NCBI RefSeq assembly: GCF_910594005.1
Contig: NC_057815.1
Span: 79,655,552-79,719,551, forward strand
Source: Cervus elaphus
Lineage: Eukaryota; Chordata; Mammalia; Artiodactyla; Cervidae
DNA: 64,000 nucleotides
Reading direction: 5' to 3'
A program made the translations under genes and the position numbers. Of the stretch, positions 10,536 through 21,349 are shown piece after piece. The stretch's first letter is position 1, and each line of letters starts with the position of its first letter. Below the pieces are notes generated by a model. The model was not told where the DNA came from. It was given only the letters and a program-made list of their open reading frames with translations, and did not search any database.

Positions 10536-11147
10536 GAGGGATTGTGTGGTGCTGTAGCCAAGGTCATGCTTTCAAGGTGAGGTGGAGACTCTGATGCCTG
10601 TTATCTGGGTCACCCTAATGAGGAGCTGGGACTCAGAGGGAGGTCACCCAGTTGCAGTTTAGATCTGCTTTCAATCTGGATTCAGCCAGATGATGTTTCT
10701 CTGAGTATGACTTGGGGAAAACCCTTGCTTTGGCTGAAGGGACACAGCTGTTTTCTGTCCAGGGGACCCAAGTATTGTTTGGAGATGTCATATCTTTTCT
10801 GTGTCGTGACATGTATGTTCAGGGAGGCTCATTGTCATCAAGGACCAAGATTCATCCTACAGAGAGGTTACACCACTTGCCCCGAATCTGTCAGTAGTTG
10901 GAAGAAAGAAGAGAAATAACAGAAGGTGTCATCCTTCTTAATCTCTCTAATCCTGTCTCTTCCCAGCTCTGCTCTTATCTCTGTGCACTTGTGTTCTCTG
11001 TCCTTGTTCTCAGCTGGGGGTGAGGTTGGGGGGGACATAAGTAGGCAGGGGTCACATGTTGGAAAGATATTATTCTAAGGCCAGTGGGTCACCCATAATA
11101 CAGAAGGTTTATATGGGAGGGAGTGTCGTGAATGTCGGATATTATTA
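10536..11147. other. Unique intronic DNA
   Basis: No exon or repeat family recognised. Confidence 0.4.
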
Positions 11148-11530
11148 TAGGCTGAATTGTGCCAGTCTGCCTTTCCCAAATTCACACCCGTGTTGAAACC
11201 CTAAGCCCTGTACCTCAGAATGGGTACCTTTAAAGAGAGAGAGGGCCTTTAAAGAGGTGATTAAAATGAGGCTAAGGTAGGCCCTCATCCCATCTGACTG
11301 GTGTCCCTTCTGAAAGAGGAAATTTGGACGCACAGAGATAGACCAGGGATGCAGGCAGGCAGAGGAAAGTCCACGTGAGGACGCAGCGAGGAGGGGCCGC
11401 CTGCAAGCCAAGGAGAGAGGTCTCGGGAGAAACCAAGACTGCCCACACCTCGGTCTTGGACTTCTGGTTTCCAGAAGTGTGAGAAAATACATTTGTATTG
11501 TTTAAGCCATGCAGTCTGAGCAGACTCATG
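11148..11530 (+). repeat. MLT1/MST-like MaLR LTR
   Basis: Order: 'ggctgaattgtgccagtctg', 'ttgaaaccctaagccctgta', 'gcctttaaagaggtgattaa', 'gactggtgtcccttctgaaa', 'cgtgaggacgcagcgaggag', 'ggtcttggacttctggtttc', 'tgtttaagccatgcagtctg'. Confidence 0.88.
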
Positions 11531-12045
11531 GAAACGTTTCAAAGATGAGTGTAGCAGCAGCGGGGAGAGGGGGTGATGTTGTGGGCACTCAGAGCAGCTG
11601 GGAGCTTGCAGGGGAGACATTAAGATGGCCTCACGAGGGTGGTGACTGCAGAGATGGAAAGAAGTGGGTGGGTTACAAAACAGCGTAGAGGTAGAATGCA
11701 CAGGGGCTTGTCATCCATTACTGGGAGGGGGCCCCAGTGAGGGGAATGAACCCAGGAAGCACCTGCATTTTTATCTGGATGAAGAGGTAGCATTTCTGCC
11801 TGGTAGCCCTGTTCACCAGGATCCAGGGGACCTCCTGAGGGCTGCAGGTATGGGGGACCAGGAGTCCAAATTATCTGTGAAAAGAACCCAGTTCCTGGGT
11901 TTTGTATCTGGAGCTCAGAGGAGACCTCTGGGCATCAGTAGGAACTTGGAAAGTGATGGGGAAGTCCTAAAAGAGGAAGAACAGAAAAGGAACCATGATG
12001 GCTTAGACATGTTCATTAGGATTTGCCTTTAAATTGGCAATAACT
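11531..12045. other. Unique intronic DNA
   Basis: Nothing recognised. The longest open frame (11664-12032) shows no domain or splice support. Confidence 0.4.
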
Positions 12046-12057
12046 ATAGTGGTTCAA

Positions 12058-12175
12058 TGGCAACCCTCTCCAGTATTCTTGCCTGGAAAATCTCAGGGAC
12101 GGGGGAGCCTGGTGGGCTGCCGCCTATAGGGTCGCACAGAGTCGGACATGACTGAAGTGACTTAGCAGCAGCAGC
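12058..12175 (+). repeat. BOV-A type SINE monomer (no tRNA head)
   Basis: Carries only the BovB-derived part, from 'tggcaaccctctccagtatt' to the (cag)n tail. It is flanked by the perfect 12-bp duplication ATAGTGGTTCAA at 12046-12057 and 12176-12187. Confidence 0.94.
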
Positions 12176-12373
12176 ATAGTGGTTCAAAATTTAAGGAAAA
12201 TATGGTGAAAAAGTAGTTCTCTCTCTGTCTCCCCACTGCTGCTTCACTATGCAGTTTACCATTTAGCAGTTATGCTAGTTCCCCAGCGCAGAGGAATCCA
12301 GCTCTCAGATTCTTGGGTGTTCTTTCAGAGATAGCTGTTTATGGCTACACAACATATAACATATGATATATAA

Positions 12374-12698
12374 CAGCAGTCCTCGACCTTTATGGCACCT
12401 GGGACTGATTTTGTGGAAGACCATTTTTCTGTGGACTGGGGCAGGGGCAATGGTGTTGAGATGACTCTCATAGGGAGCTCACAACCTTGATCCCTCACAT
12501 GTGCATTTCATAGTAGGGTTCACGCTTCTGTGAGAATCTAATGCCGCTGCTGATTTGATAGGAGGAGGAGCTCAGGTGGTAGTGCTAGCGATGGGGAGCG
12601 GCTGGAAATACAGATGAAGCTTTGCGCGCTCACCCATGACTCACCTCCTGCTATGCAGCCTGGTTCCTAACAGGCCACAGACCCATTGGGGACCCCTG
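12374..12698. mobile_element. Non-autonomous hAT-type DNA transposon relic
   Basis: The ends are inverted: CAGCAGTCCTCGACC at the left and the complement of CAGGGGTCCCCAATGG at the right. They are flanked by an 8-bp target duplication with one mismatch (ATATATAA 12366-12373, ATATGTAA 12699-12706), as hAT elements make. The interior, 'gagaatctaatgccgctgct' and 'ttcctaacaggccacagacc', is the interior of a well-known mammalian dispersed element whose family name I do not state with certainty. Confidence 0.85.
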
Positions 12699-12706
12699 AT
12701 ATGTAA

Positions 12707-12800
12707 TATATAGACAGAGGTGGATTGATGCATATCCATATATAATATCTATCTATGATTTATATACCATATATAATATTGTGTATATATAGCTTAAATT
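12707..12800. repeat. AT-rich low-complexity tract
   Basis: Dense TATA/ATAT tracts with several short self-complementary runs, beside the hAT target site. Confidence 0.7.
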
Positions 12801-12889
12801 TAATTTTTTAATAGAAATCATAGCATGCATGCTGTTCTACCGTGTGTATCTACTTACTGATTTCAGTTTTGTTTTGAAAAAGAAATGTA

Positions 12890-13800
12890 ACCTTGGGGTT
12901 TAGTATTCATAAGGTGTAAAAAAATCACACAATGAAAAGTCTTCCTCCTTCTTTGTCTCCAGTCACACCAGGTCTCCTTCCTGGACTCTTATTTGTTTGT
13001 ATTTTGGTTATTATTGTTGCCAAATATATTTCAGAGCTCTCTCTATCAGAACAGAAAGAGCTGCTGCATTTATTTTTATGGTTGATGGTCTTCAATGTAT
13101 TCTGCTATGTGGGTACACCATACATGACTTAACCAGTCTTCTCTTGGTAGGTTAGATGATTCACATCCCTGCTGTGACAGACACTGTTATATTAAATAGC
13201 CTTATGCACAGGTTATTTCAAATGTCCAATGAAGTAGAATTGTTGAAGAGCCAAGTGCTTTTGATATTTTGATCATTACTGCCTAATTGTCTCCAGAGAG
13301 GCTGTTCCAGTTCACTCCCACTGGCTGTGAATGAGGGTGCTGGTTCCCCCACTGCTTTCCAACTCACTTCGTTATCTAACATTTTATCATAGTCTCCATC
13401 TCATTGTATTACTCTTGTAATGAGTGATCATCTTTTCAAAATGACCTTTTCTTATTGATTTGTAAAGCTACTTATATATTAAGGAAATTAGCCTTTTGTG
13501 GTGTATGTTGTAGAATGTATTTTCTTTCTTTAGTCAGATTTATTAATCCTTTTTTTCCTCAATGAAAAAATTCTTCCAGATTTTCACATCATACTAAAGT
13601 CTTCCTCATGCCAAAATTACATGTTAAAAAATCTGTCTTTTCCTTTTATTTTTCATATTTAAATATTTTATCCATGAGGAGTTTATTTTGGTGTCATGTA
13701 TTAATCAAGGGCCCAAATTACTTGTTTTCCAAGTGGCCACCTATTTCTTCCTGTCATTTATTGAATAATGCCCCCTGCACACTGACTAGACCTCCTATAT
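12890..13800 (-). repeat. Old L1 fragment, antisense
   Basis: Reversed order of old L1 ORF2: 'ctgtgacagacactgttata', 'gaagtagaattgttgaagag', 'ttactgcctaattgtctcca', 'ttactcttgtaatgagtgat', and, at the far end, 'ttccaagtggccacctattt' and 'catttattgaataatgcccc'. Diverged; subfamily not resolved. Confidence 0.7.
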
Positions 13801-14275
13801 TGGTTTTCTATTGCTGTGTAACAATATGATAACCAATATAGTGTCTTAAACAGCACACATTTATTTTCTCACAGCTTCTGTGGGTTAGGAATCTGGGCAT
13901 GGCTTAGCCAGATTCTCTACAAGTCTCCAGTGAAAGTGTCAGCTGGGGCTGAAGTCTCATATGAGGCTCGCCTGGGGAAGGATCCATTTCCAAACTCGTC
14001 TGGTGGTCAGCAGCATTTATTCCCTGGCGGGCTCTGGATTGAGGCATCGTTTTCTTACTGGCTGTGGCTCGCAGTTCCTTGCCATGTGGGTCCCTAGACG
14101 GCCTCTTGCTCCATCAAGTCAGCAATAGAAAGGGGGGACCTATGGTCTTCTGTAACATCCCATTACCTTTGGTGTACTAGAAGCAAGTCACAGTCCTGTC
14201 CGCATTCAGGAGGAAATGATCACACAAGGACATGACATCAGAAACCATGGAGGGACCTGACCTTAAGAGTGTGTC
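13800..14275 (-). repeat. Ancient dispersed repeat, family uncertain
   Basis: 'ttttctattgctgtgtaaca', 'tgtcttaaacagcacacatt', 'tattttctcacagcttctgt', 'gctcgcctggggaaggatcc', 'cagttccttgccatgtgggt', 'agaagcaagtcacagtcctg'. This ordered set recurs in mammalian genomes as a medium-reiterated repeat. I cannot say surely whether it is an LTR or a DNA element, and the orientation is a guess. Confidence 0.6.
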
Positions 14276-14279
14276 TTGG

Positions 14280-14390
14280 CAACCTGGATGGGAGGGGAGT
14301 TTGGGGGAGAATGGACGCATGTATATATATGTATGGATGACCCCTTTGCTATCTACCTGAAACTGTCACAACATCGTTTGTTAATTGACT
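14280..14390 (+). repeat. Cetartiodactyl L1 3' terminus, first part
   Basis: 'aacctggatgggaggggagt', 'gggggagaatggacgcatgt', 'acctgaaactgtcacaacat', 'cgtttgttaattgactg' match the very 3' end of ruminant L1. It resumes after the SINE at about 14601 with 'tcaatacaaaataaaaaatt'. Confidence 0.82.
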
Positions 14391-14600
14391 GGGCTTCCCT
14401 GGGATCATAGATGGTAAAGAATCTGCCTGCAATGCAGGAGACCTGGGTTTGATCCCTGGGTAGGGAGGATTCCCTGGAGAAGGGAGTGGCAACTCACCCC
14501 AGAATTCTTGCCTAGAAAATTTCATGGACAGAGGAGCCTGGCAGGCTACAGTCCCTGGGATCGCAAAGAGTTGGATATGACTGAACGACTAACATTGTCA
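14391..14600 (+). repeat. Bov-tA SINE nested in an L1 3' end
   Basis: Full-length: tRNA-like head ('gggcttccctgggatcatag'), B-box-like 'ggtttgatccctgggtag', and tail 'gttggatatgactgaacgac'. The L1 sequence on the two sides is continuous. Confidence 0.92.
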
Positions 14601-14639
14601 CTGTCAATACAAAATAAAAAATTTTTAAAAGAACCAATT

Positions 14640-16700
14640 GAAAAATATGTCTTGATTTAAAACACCTTTTGAGTAATTCATAAATTATATAAAGTCAGCA
14701 TAAACTTATTTTATGATCTTTTTTCTAACTGAAGAATAATTGCATACTGCTAATTTATTTATTAAAGATTTTTGTCTATGTCCCAAGAACTCTAATTGTG
14801 TCACATTTGAGAATAAATGGAAACAACAAATAAATTTTTTTCATAATTAAAAAAAATAGTGTATCTGCCACTCTACCTTCTCATAATTTAATTATCTATG
14901 TATATGTGACTTCATTTCTGTAATGCTGCCAGCTCCTAAGGAGTAAGAGACACCTGCTTCCGGATGGGGAGGAGGTGCCTTGGAGCTGTGCTCATCTTTC
15001 CCGACTGCCTGGCCTTGGATCCTGACCCTAGCCAGCTGTGGACTCTGTTTCACTGATTCACTTCGGCATCTGGCTGTATTCCTTGGCTGACCTCAATGTG
15101 AGGGACTTCTTGCTGTCTTCACGTCCACGTTCCATGTCTCCAGGCTGAGATAGCCTAGCATCTGCTTTGGTGTCATGGAGGTTTGCAGCTTCTCTTCCAT
15201 CCATTTGACCGTAGAATTTGACCCATTCTGTGCTTTGTTACAGATGCTGCTTATATTGATGAATGTTACTTTCTGGCCACACCACTGCCTCTAGGTGCCA
15301 TCACATGTGTGGCTGCAACTTGAAAGCGTTATCCTGGTAGAAGAAGGCAGTGAGAAGATAAGCTGTGGGGTGTTTCAGGTGCCGATGGGTTAGTACCCAG
15401 CCCTTCTCCCTGGAGGACATGAGTGTGCACACCAGGCCTCAGGAAGGAGGATGGAAATTCTAGCAGCTGTGTTCTCTCCACTTTTGTTTTCCCACGTTTC
15501 CTGAAGTCAATTTTGTTACCTATAGTTTGTGACCGAGAAAAAAAGAAAGGCCCCGTTTTCTTTCCCCAAAGTCATCGTGGATCGATTGGCCTGCTGGGAG
15601 GAGAGGATTTTAAAAAGTAATTAAGAGATGGTGGGTTAAAGAAAGTTAGCAAAAACCCCAACAATAATGAACAATGTGCTAACTAGTGTGCTAACTGTGT
15701 AATCTCTCGGCTTTGTAGGGTAGAAGGTTTAAAGTCTTGGTGTGGGTGGCGGGAATGCATCCTCCAGCTGGGCTGGGCCAGACAGCTGGCAAGGAAGAGG
15801 AGGGGGCTTTTGAAAAAGTGGAAGAATATGAAACCAAAAGAAAGAATTTTTCTGTTGCTTGGATGTGCTAATGGTGGTAGAAACTTAGAGGAAGTAAGGA
15901 CTTGGGTGCTCAGGCCCAAGAGAACGGCCACTTAGAAGATGCCCTTGGCAGGGTTGGAGTGGATGCAGAGAGGGGACCATTTTGATATCAGAGTAGATGG
16001 AGTTGGACTGGTGCAGAATGGAGGGCTTGCATTTTCCCAGAAGTGCAGAGTACTGAAGCGAAGTCCAGGCCCTGAAGTAGAAATGAGAGTGATCTCACAG
16101 TTGGGGCGGAGGGCATCAGAGTAGGATAAGGTGATATTGACAATAAACGTGCCAGGTAATTCTTTAAACTTGTTAGTGAATCATATCATGGTAGAATTTG
16201 AATTTGCAATTAAGAAAAACATAATTGTATGGGTTAATACTGTGAATCCAGAGATGTGGCGAGTCAGTGTCCTAGTGGGAAAAGGAAGATTTAATGAAAA
16301 TGTCTTGGGATTTACAGATGGTGGGGCTGGAAAGTTTGACCTCCACAGTAGGTGATGGGAAGTGGCTTGGGGGAGCCTCTGAAGGAAGTTGTGTAGAGAA
16401 GAGAGGGGGTGAGGGTCCTGGGAGAATGGATGAGGGATGTTTCCTGGAAATACTGACACAGACGCACTGAGGGAATGAAGGTGTGATATATCGTGTGTAC
16501 ACTCCTTGCCCCACTCCCAGGCCAGTGGATGGATTTTGTTTCATTCATCAAGTTTGCTATGTTCCAGGCATTGTGTTAGGCACTTGGGGATTCTCAGTTG
16601 AATAACACAATCGTCTCTCCAGGAGCTCAACAGAGTGTGTTTGGGAAACACATCTTCAGGTATCTGAGATGCTATTGAGATGAAGGAGACTTCATTCCTA
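14640..16700. other. Unique intronic DNA (AT-rich at first)
   Basis: 14640-14880 is very AT-rich. The remainder shows no exon or recognised repeat, apart from a possible L2/MIR scrap at 16555-16640 ('gttccaggcattgtgttagg'). Confidence 0.4.
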
Positions 16701-16711
16701 GAAGGTCATAG

Positions 16712-16903
16712 GTTGGCTTCTTAGCAGGAGATGCATGGTTGAGGGTTCAATCCTGGGTTGGAAAGATTTCCTGGAGAAGGAAATGGCAACCTACTCCACT
16801 ATTCTTGCCTGGGAAGTCCCATGGACAGAGGAGCCTCGTGGGCTACAGTCCAGGGGGTTGCAAAGAGTCGGACACGATTGAAGTGATTGAATGATTGAAA
16901 GCT
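16712..16903 (+). repeat. Bov-tA SINE, diverged head
   Basis: Recognisable from 'ggcttcttagcaggagatgc' and 'ggttcaatcctgggttggaa' to 'agagtcggacacgattgaag'. Head partly deleted. Confidence 0.88.
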
Positions 16904-17023
16904 GGAGGCACTCTTTACCTAGAGCAGATTATTGAGCTGAAAAGGACAGTGTAAAGGTAAATTGATCACCAACTGAGCCTGGAAGAGTCAGCTCATTGAA
17001 ACATTTACATTTTAAACACCCAC

Positions 17024-17304
17024 TTGCTTGCTTAGTCACTTCAGTCGTGTCCGACTCTCTGCGACCCCATGGACCATGGCCTGCCAGGCTCCTCTGTCCA
17101 TGGGATTCTCCAGGCAAAAATACTGGAGTGGGTTGCCATTTCCTTCTCCAGTGATAAAGTATGAAGCGAGTGAAGTGAGTGAAGTGAAGTCGCTCAGTCA
17201 TGTCCGACTCTTTGCAACCCTATGGACTGTAGCCTACCAGACTCCTCCGTCTGTGGGATATTCCAAGCAAGAGTACTGGAGTGTGTTGCCATTTCCTTCT
17301 CCAA
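17024..17304 (-). repeat. BOV-A2 dimeric SINE, antisense
   Basis: Two BovB-derived monomers in tandem (17024-17154 and about 17180-17304), joined by a 'gaagtgagtgaagtgaagtc' linker, the defining structure of BOV-A2. Flanked by the perfect 10-bp duplication AAACACCCAC at 17014-17023 and 17305-17314. Confidence 0.95.
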
Positions 17305-17314
17305 AAACACCCAC

Positions 17315-17850
17315 ACTCAGAGCTATTTCTCTTAACAGCCCTAGTGCCCTGGGTTGGAGGGAGGGAGAAGGATTCTTCCAGCTTACAGGATTGCTTTAGC
17401 TCTGGATGGTGTCCCTGCACATGGGCACCAGGATGCGGGAGGTATGGTTTTCTGCTGTGAGCACGCTGCACTGAGTGGGCCCGGGGAGTCCCAGATGGGG
17501 CAGCCCGATAGTAGAGTCCGGCCACAGGCTAGAGTGGGCAGAGGATGTTCCTGAAAATGCCAGGCTGTATAGTTCCTTAGTTCACTGCTTTATCATCTTG
17601 GCTAGTTTTGGGGTCAACCAACTATGACCTTTTTGACTTTGGGATCTGTAGTTGCTTTAGTTGGTCCTGAGGTTGATGGGTTGAAGGGTGCCAGGGTCTC
17701 TGCCAAGGTTCTTTGTAGTCTGATGGCACTCCTTTCCTGAGTGTGGGTAGAGGTTAGTCCTCAGGCAGTGGGTGGTGTTAGAGTTGGACTTCTTGGGTTA
17801 GCAGAGTTTGCTTGCTTGCTTGATTGACTTAACATCATTTGTCTTTTTTA
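17315..17850. other. Unique intronic DNA
   Basis: Nothing recognised beyond a short 'ttgcttgcttgcttgattga' run at 17810-17830. Confidence 0.4.
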
Positions 17851-17852
17851 TT

Positions 17853-18386
17853 GCAGCCATTATAATTTTTTATCAGGATATAATTGACATAATATATTAG
17901 TTTCAGGCATACAACATAATGATTCGATCTTGGTGTATGTTTTAAAATGATCATCACAATAAGTCTAGTTAACACGCATTACCACACAGTTACCAATTGT
18001 TTTTCCTCTCACGATGAGAACTTTTAAGATTTATTCTCTTAATGACTTTTAAATATACAATACAGTGTTGTCAACTGTAGGCACCATGCTGTCCATTATA
18101 TCCCCAGAATTTATTTATTTTATAACTAGAAATATGTCTCTTTTGACCACTTTCGCCCTTTTCACCCACCCTCAACCTTCTCCCTCTGGCAACCGCCAAT
18201 CTGTTCAGAGTTCTGTTTTTTCTCTTTTTTTTTCTCTGCTTATAAGTGAGGTCATACAATATTTGTCTTTCTCTGTCAGACTTTTGTTTGACTTAGCAGA
18301 ATGCCCTCAAGGTCTATCCATGTTGTTGCCAATGGCAGAATTTCTTTTTTGTAGCTGAATAATATTGTATTATGTATATATACTAT
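17853..18386 (-). repeat. L1MA-like 3' end, antisense, part 1
   Basis: Reversed L1 3' UTR: 'tcaggatataattgacataa', 'ttagtttcaggcatacaaca', 'gttgtcaactgtaggcacca', 'ccctctggcaaccgccaatc', 'ctttctctgtcagacttttg', 'tgtagctgaataatattgta'. Interrupted by a SINE and resumes at 18643. Confidence 0.88.
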
Positions 18387-18632
18387 TAGAGCTTCTGCCC
18401 TGGTGACTCAGTGGTAAAGAATCCGCCTGTTAACTAGACTTACGCAAGGAGATATGGATTTGATCCTTAGGTCAGGAAGATTCCCCCAGAGAAGAAAATG
18501 GCAACCCACTCCAGTATTCTTGCCTGGGAAATCCCTTGGACAGGGTAGGCTGGCGGGCTGTGGTCCATAGGGTTGCTAACTCTATGTGGTCCATAGAGTT
18601 GCTCAGACACGACTTAGCGAACAAAACAACAG
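18387..18632 (+). repeat. Bov-tA SINE nested in L1, with an internal 19-bp duplication
   Basis: Head to tail SINE flanked by perfect TATATACTAT at 18377-18386 and 18633-18642. Unusually it carries a near-exact second copy of 19 bases of its own sequence (18559-18577 and 18585-18603, one mismatch). Confidence 0.93.
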
Positions 18633-18642
18633 TATATACTAT

Positions 18643-18780
18643 GTTAGATTTTCTTTATCTGTTCATCTGTGGACACATAGGTTGCTTCCTTGTCTTGGTT
18701 GTTGAGAATAATGCTACAGTGAATGTGGGGGTGTGTGTCTTTTCAAATTAGTGAGCTTTAGATGAGTGTTGAAACTGTGG
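18643..18780 (-). repeat. L1MA-like 3' end, antisense, part 2
   Basis: Continues the reversed L1 with 'tctttatctgttcatctgtg', 'acacataggttgcttccttg', 'gttgttgagaataatgctac' and 'gaatgtgggggtgtgtgtct'. Confidence 0.85.
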
Positions 18781-20399
18781 GTGTCAGAGCTCTTTGTTTT
18801 AGGTTGTTGTCATTCATTTGCCTCTTCAGAAGACATTAGGATAAGCAAAGTTATATTGAGTCAAGCTAGTTCAAGTTCTTTCCTGTGTATCATGCTTGAA
18901 AGAGAACTTATAATGTGCACCAGACCTTGTAGCTCAGTGTAGAGAAGTATCATGGTGGGGATGAGACGAGCTCCTTGAGCTGGTGACTGTCCCCTGGCGA
19001 GGGTTCTCCTAGGCCCTTGGTTTCCACCTGGCTCTCAGATCTGTCCTCTAACCTTCTTATTAGCCAACTCTTTATCAAGCTTTATCAAGACTGTTTGAGA
19101 AAGGTCTCATATCACTGCTTTAGAAATGTCTAAGCTGGTTTTGAATGTTCTGGTCTTTAAAGTAACAAGGTGATGGAAAATTTTAAAAAATAGAGCTTCT
19201 TAATTGAGCCTTAATTTCTATGGAAGTTGTTTTATAAGATTTATAGCTGTGTTTAGTAGCTCTCTAATGATACCATCAATTTGCATAATGCTGATTATCC
19301 AGGCAATTCAAAGTAATTTATAGCTATATCTTCATTATCAGGTAGGTGGCAGATATTAGCCCCATTTTATTGCTGGGGGACTTGAGGCCTCTTTGACCCT
19401 CCAAAAAAATCAAATAACAGGGGAGGAATTAATTGCACTCCGTTTTCAAGATTTTGTGGCATTTTCCCTCTCCTTGTCACCTCTGTGTTTATAAGGACGA
19501 GTGTGCTCTGTGTTTATAAGGACGAGTGTGCTCTTATTAGGGAGCTAAACTGCTGGCCGGTGAGTTAGCTGGTTTGAGTTACTCTTTTTGGAAATGGGAT
19601 TACTGTTTGTTTTTATATATATATAATGGAAATTCTAGTTCACTTGGCTCTCCCACTGGGAAGGTTAATGAATGAACGTGAACTTTGTTAAACAGTTTGG
19701 GAGAATGACAGGATGAGAAATGGTATTTTGTTAATGATAAACTTGGGTTCTGCTTTTGGGCCTCACGCGAGCATTTTCCAGTTTCCCAAATGTGAATGCC
19801 TTGGGCGCTGATAAAGCTTAGTCTGCTAACTTTCTGTCTAACCCAGCCAAGGACGTCTTTTAGACTATTCCAGTACCAAGCAGATGTTTTGAAATAGCTT
19901 GCTACCAAATTGCAATTAATAATTTGTAGTTTTTATAACTATGAGAGATTCCATTTGAAGGAAGTAGTTATCGTTACCACACTAATGTGTTTTGATTTCA
20001 GCCAAGAACAAAGATATCTGATGTGCAAATTACCCAGGATTTAAACAAATGGACCAGTTTGGTTGGTCCTTCTGAATTAGTCCTGGGAGTATTCGGTAAC
20101 CCCAGCCCTCTGGGGACCCCCGTTTGGGAGCTATTGTTGAAGACCTTGAGCCACTGCTGACCTCAGGAAAGTCAGGGCATTATCATTTGGGTCTTGGTTT
20201 TCAAATTGGTTGAGAAATTTCATATACAAAGAAAAAGAAAAAAAAGGTAGAAAATCCTTCTCTCTGAGGCCCAAGGTCTACCTAGAGCTGTGCCCAGGGG
20301 GTATTAGTTCTCTTTTCTCTACTTTGATCGTTACTAGGTCACCCTGTCGGAGATACAGAAGGAATTGAGAAGGCAGAGCCAATGGCAGGGAGGATTTCA
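18781..20399. other. Unique intronic DNA with a MIR scrap
   Basis: A reversed MIR scrap ('agatattagccccattttat') is at about 19320-19400 and a 25-bp tandem duplication at 19481-19530. The rest has no recognised repeat or exon. Confidence 0.45.
19481..19530. repeat. Perfect 25-bp tandem duplication
   Basis: 19481-19505 and 19506-19530 are identical in all 25 bases (each starts CTCTGTGTTTATAAGGACGA), with CTCT of a third unit following. The unit is not a microsatellite or a known repeat. Confidence 0.97.
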
Positions 20400-20567
20400 C
20401 CATGAGAGCAAGGGCTCTGCAGACAGAGTAATTTGGGACCAGACACTGGCTCTCTGTTTCTCAGCTGTGTGACTTTGGCTTTGTTATTTAACCTCTCTGG
20501 TCTCAGCTTTTTCATCTGCAACGTGGAGGCAATAACTGCCTCCATGAATTGTTAGGAGGGCTAAATG
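20400..20567 (+). repeat. MIR SINE relic
   Basis: 'cagacagagtaatttgggac', 'agctgtgtgactttggcttt', 'taacctctctggtctcagct', 'ttcatctgcaacgtggaggc' follow the MIR sense order. Cut by the BovB that follows. Confidence 0.8.
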
Positions 20568-20983
20568 GAATGTTGTTGTTGTTTAGTTGCTAAGTCATGT
20601 CTGACTCTTTGTGACCCCACGGACTGCAGCACACCAGGCTTCCCTGTCCTTCACAACCTCCTGGAGTTGGCTCAAACTCATGTCCTTTGAGTCGGTGATG
20701 CCGTTCAACTATCTCATCCTCTGTCACCCCCTTCTCCTGCCTTCAATTTTTCCCGACATCAGGGTTCTTTCCAATGAGTTGGCTCTTCACATCAGGTGGC
20801 CAAAGTATTGGAGCTTCAGCTTCAGCATCAGTGCTTCCAATGAATGTTCAGGCTGAATTCCCTTTAGGATGGACTGGTTGGATCTCCTTGCAGTCCAAGG
20901 GATTCTCAAGAGTCTTCTCCAGCACCACAATTCAAAAGCATCAATTTTTCGGCGCTCAGCCTTTTTGATGGTCCAACTCTCAA
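20568..20983 (-). mobile_element. BovB (RTE-type LINE) 3' end, antisense, 5'-truncated
   Basis: Starts with the (GTT)n-like tail complement, then 'ctaagtcatgtctgactctt', 'cccacggactgcagcacacc', 'ttgagtcggtgatgccgttc', 'catcaggtggccaaagtatt', 'tctccttgcagtccaaggga', 'tcttctccagcaccacaatt', 'ttcggcgctcagcctttttg'. This is the reverse complement of the BovB reverse transcriptase end and 3' UTR. BovB is known to have entered ruminants by horizontal transfer. Confidence 0.93.
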
Positions 20984-21143
20984 TTAAAAACTGGTGTCCT
21001 AGACTAGCACCTAGGAGGCTTGTAAAAGAACAGAAAGCAACTCCTGGAGACCTCAGATCCTATTGGCAGGTGTACATACTGTTAAAAAGGTTTGTTTTCA
21101 CATCCTCATATTTTTTAAAAATATACTTCTCTGATGTTCCTTT

Positions 21144-21338
21144 GGGGCTTCCCTGGTAGCTCAGCTCGTAAAGAATCCACCTGCGGTGCAGGAGACCTGG
21201 GTTCGATCCCTGGGTTGGAAAGATCCCCTGGAGAAGGAAGTGGCAACTCACTCCAGTATGCTTGCCTGGAGAATCCCATGGACAGAGGAGCCTGGTGGGC
21301 TACAGCCCATGGGGTTGCAAAGAGTCAGCCTCGACTGA
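21144..21338 (+). repeat. Bov-tA SINE
   Basis: Full-length, flanked by the perfect 11-bp duplication GATGTTCCTTT at 21133-21143 and 21339-21349. Confidence 0.96.
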
Positions 21339-21349
21339 GATGTTCCTTT

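Noticed and set aside
21150..21215. tRNA-like sequence with a B-box (ggttcgatccctgg), also in the other SINE heads
   Set aside because: It is the tRNA-derived head of Bov-tA. The cloverleaf is degenerate and it is part of a SINE, so it is not a tRNA gene.
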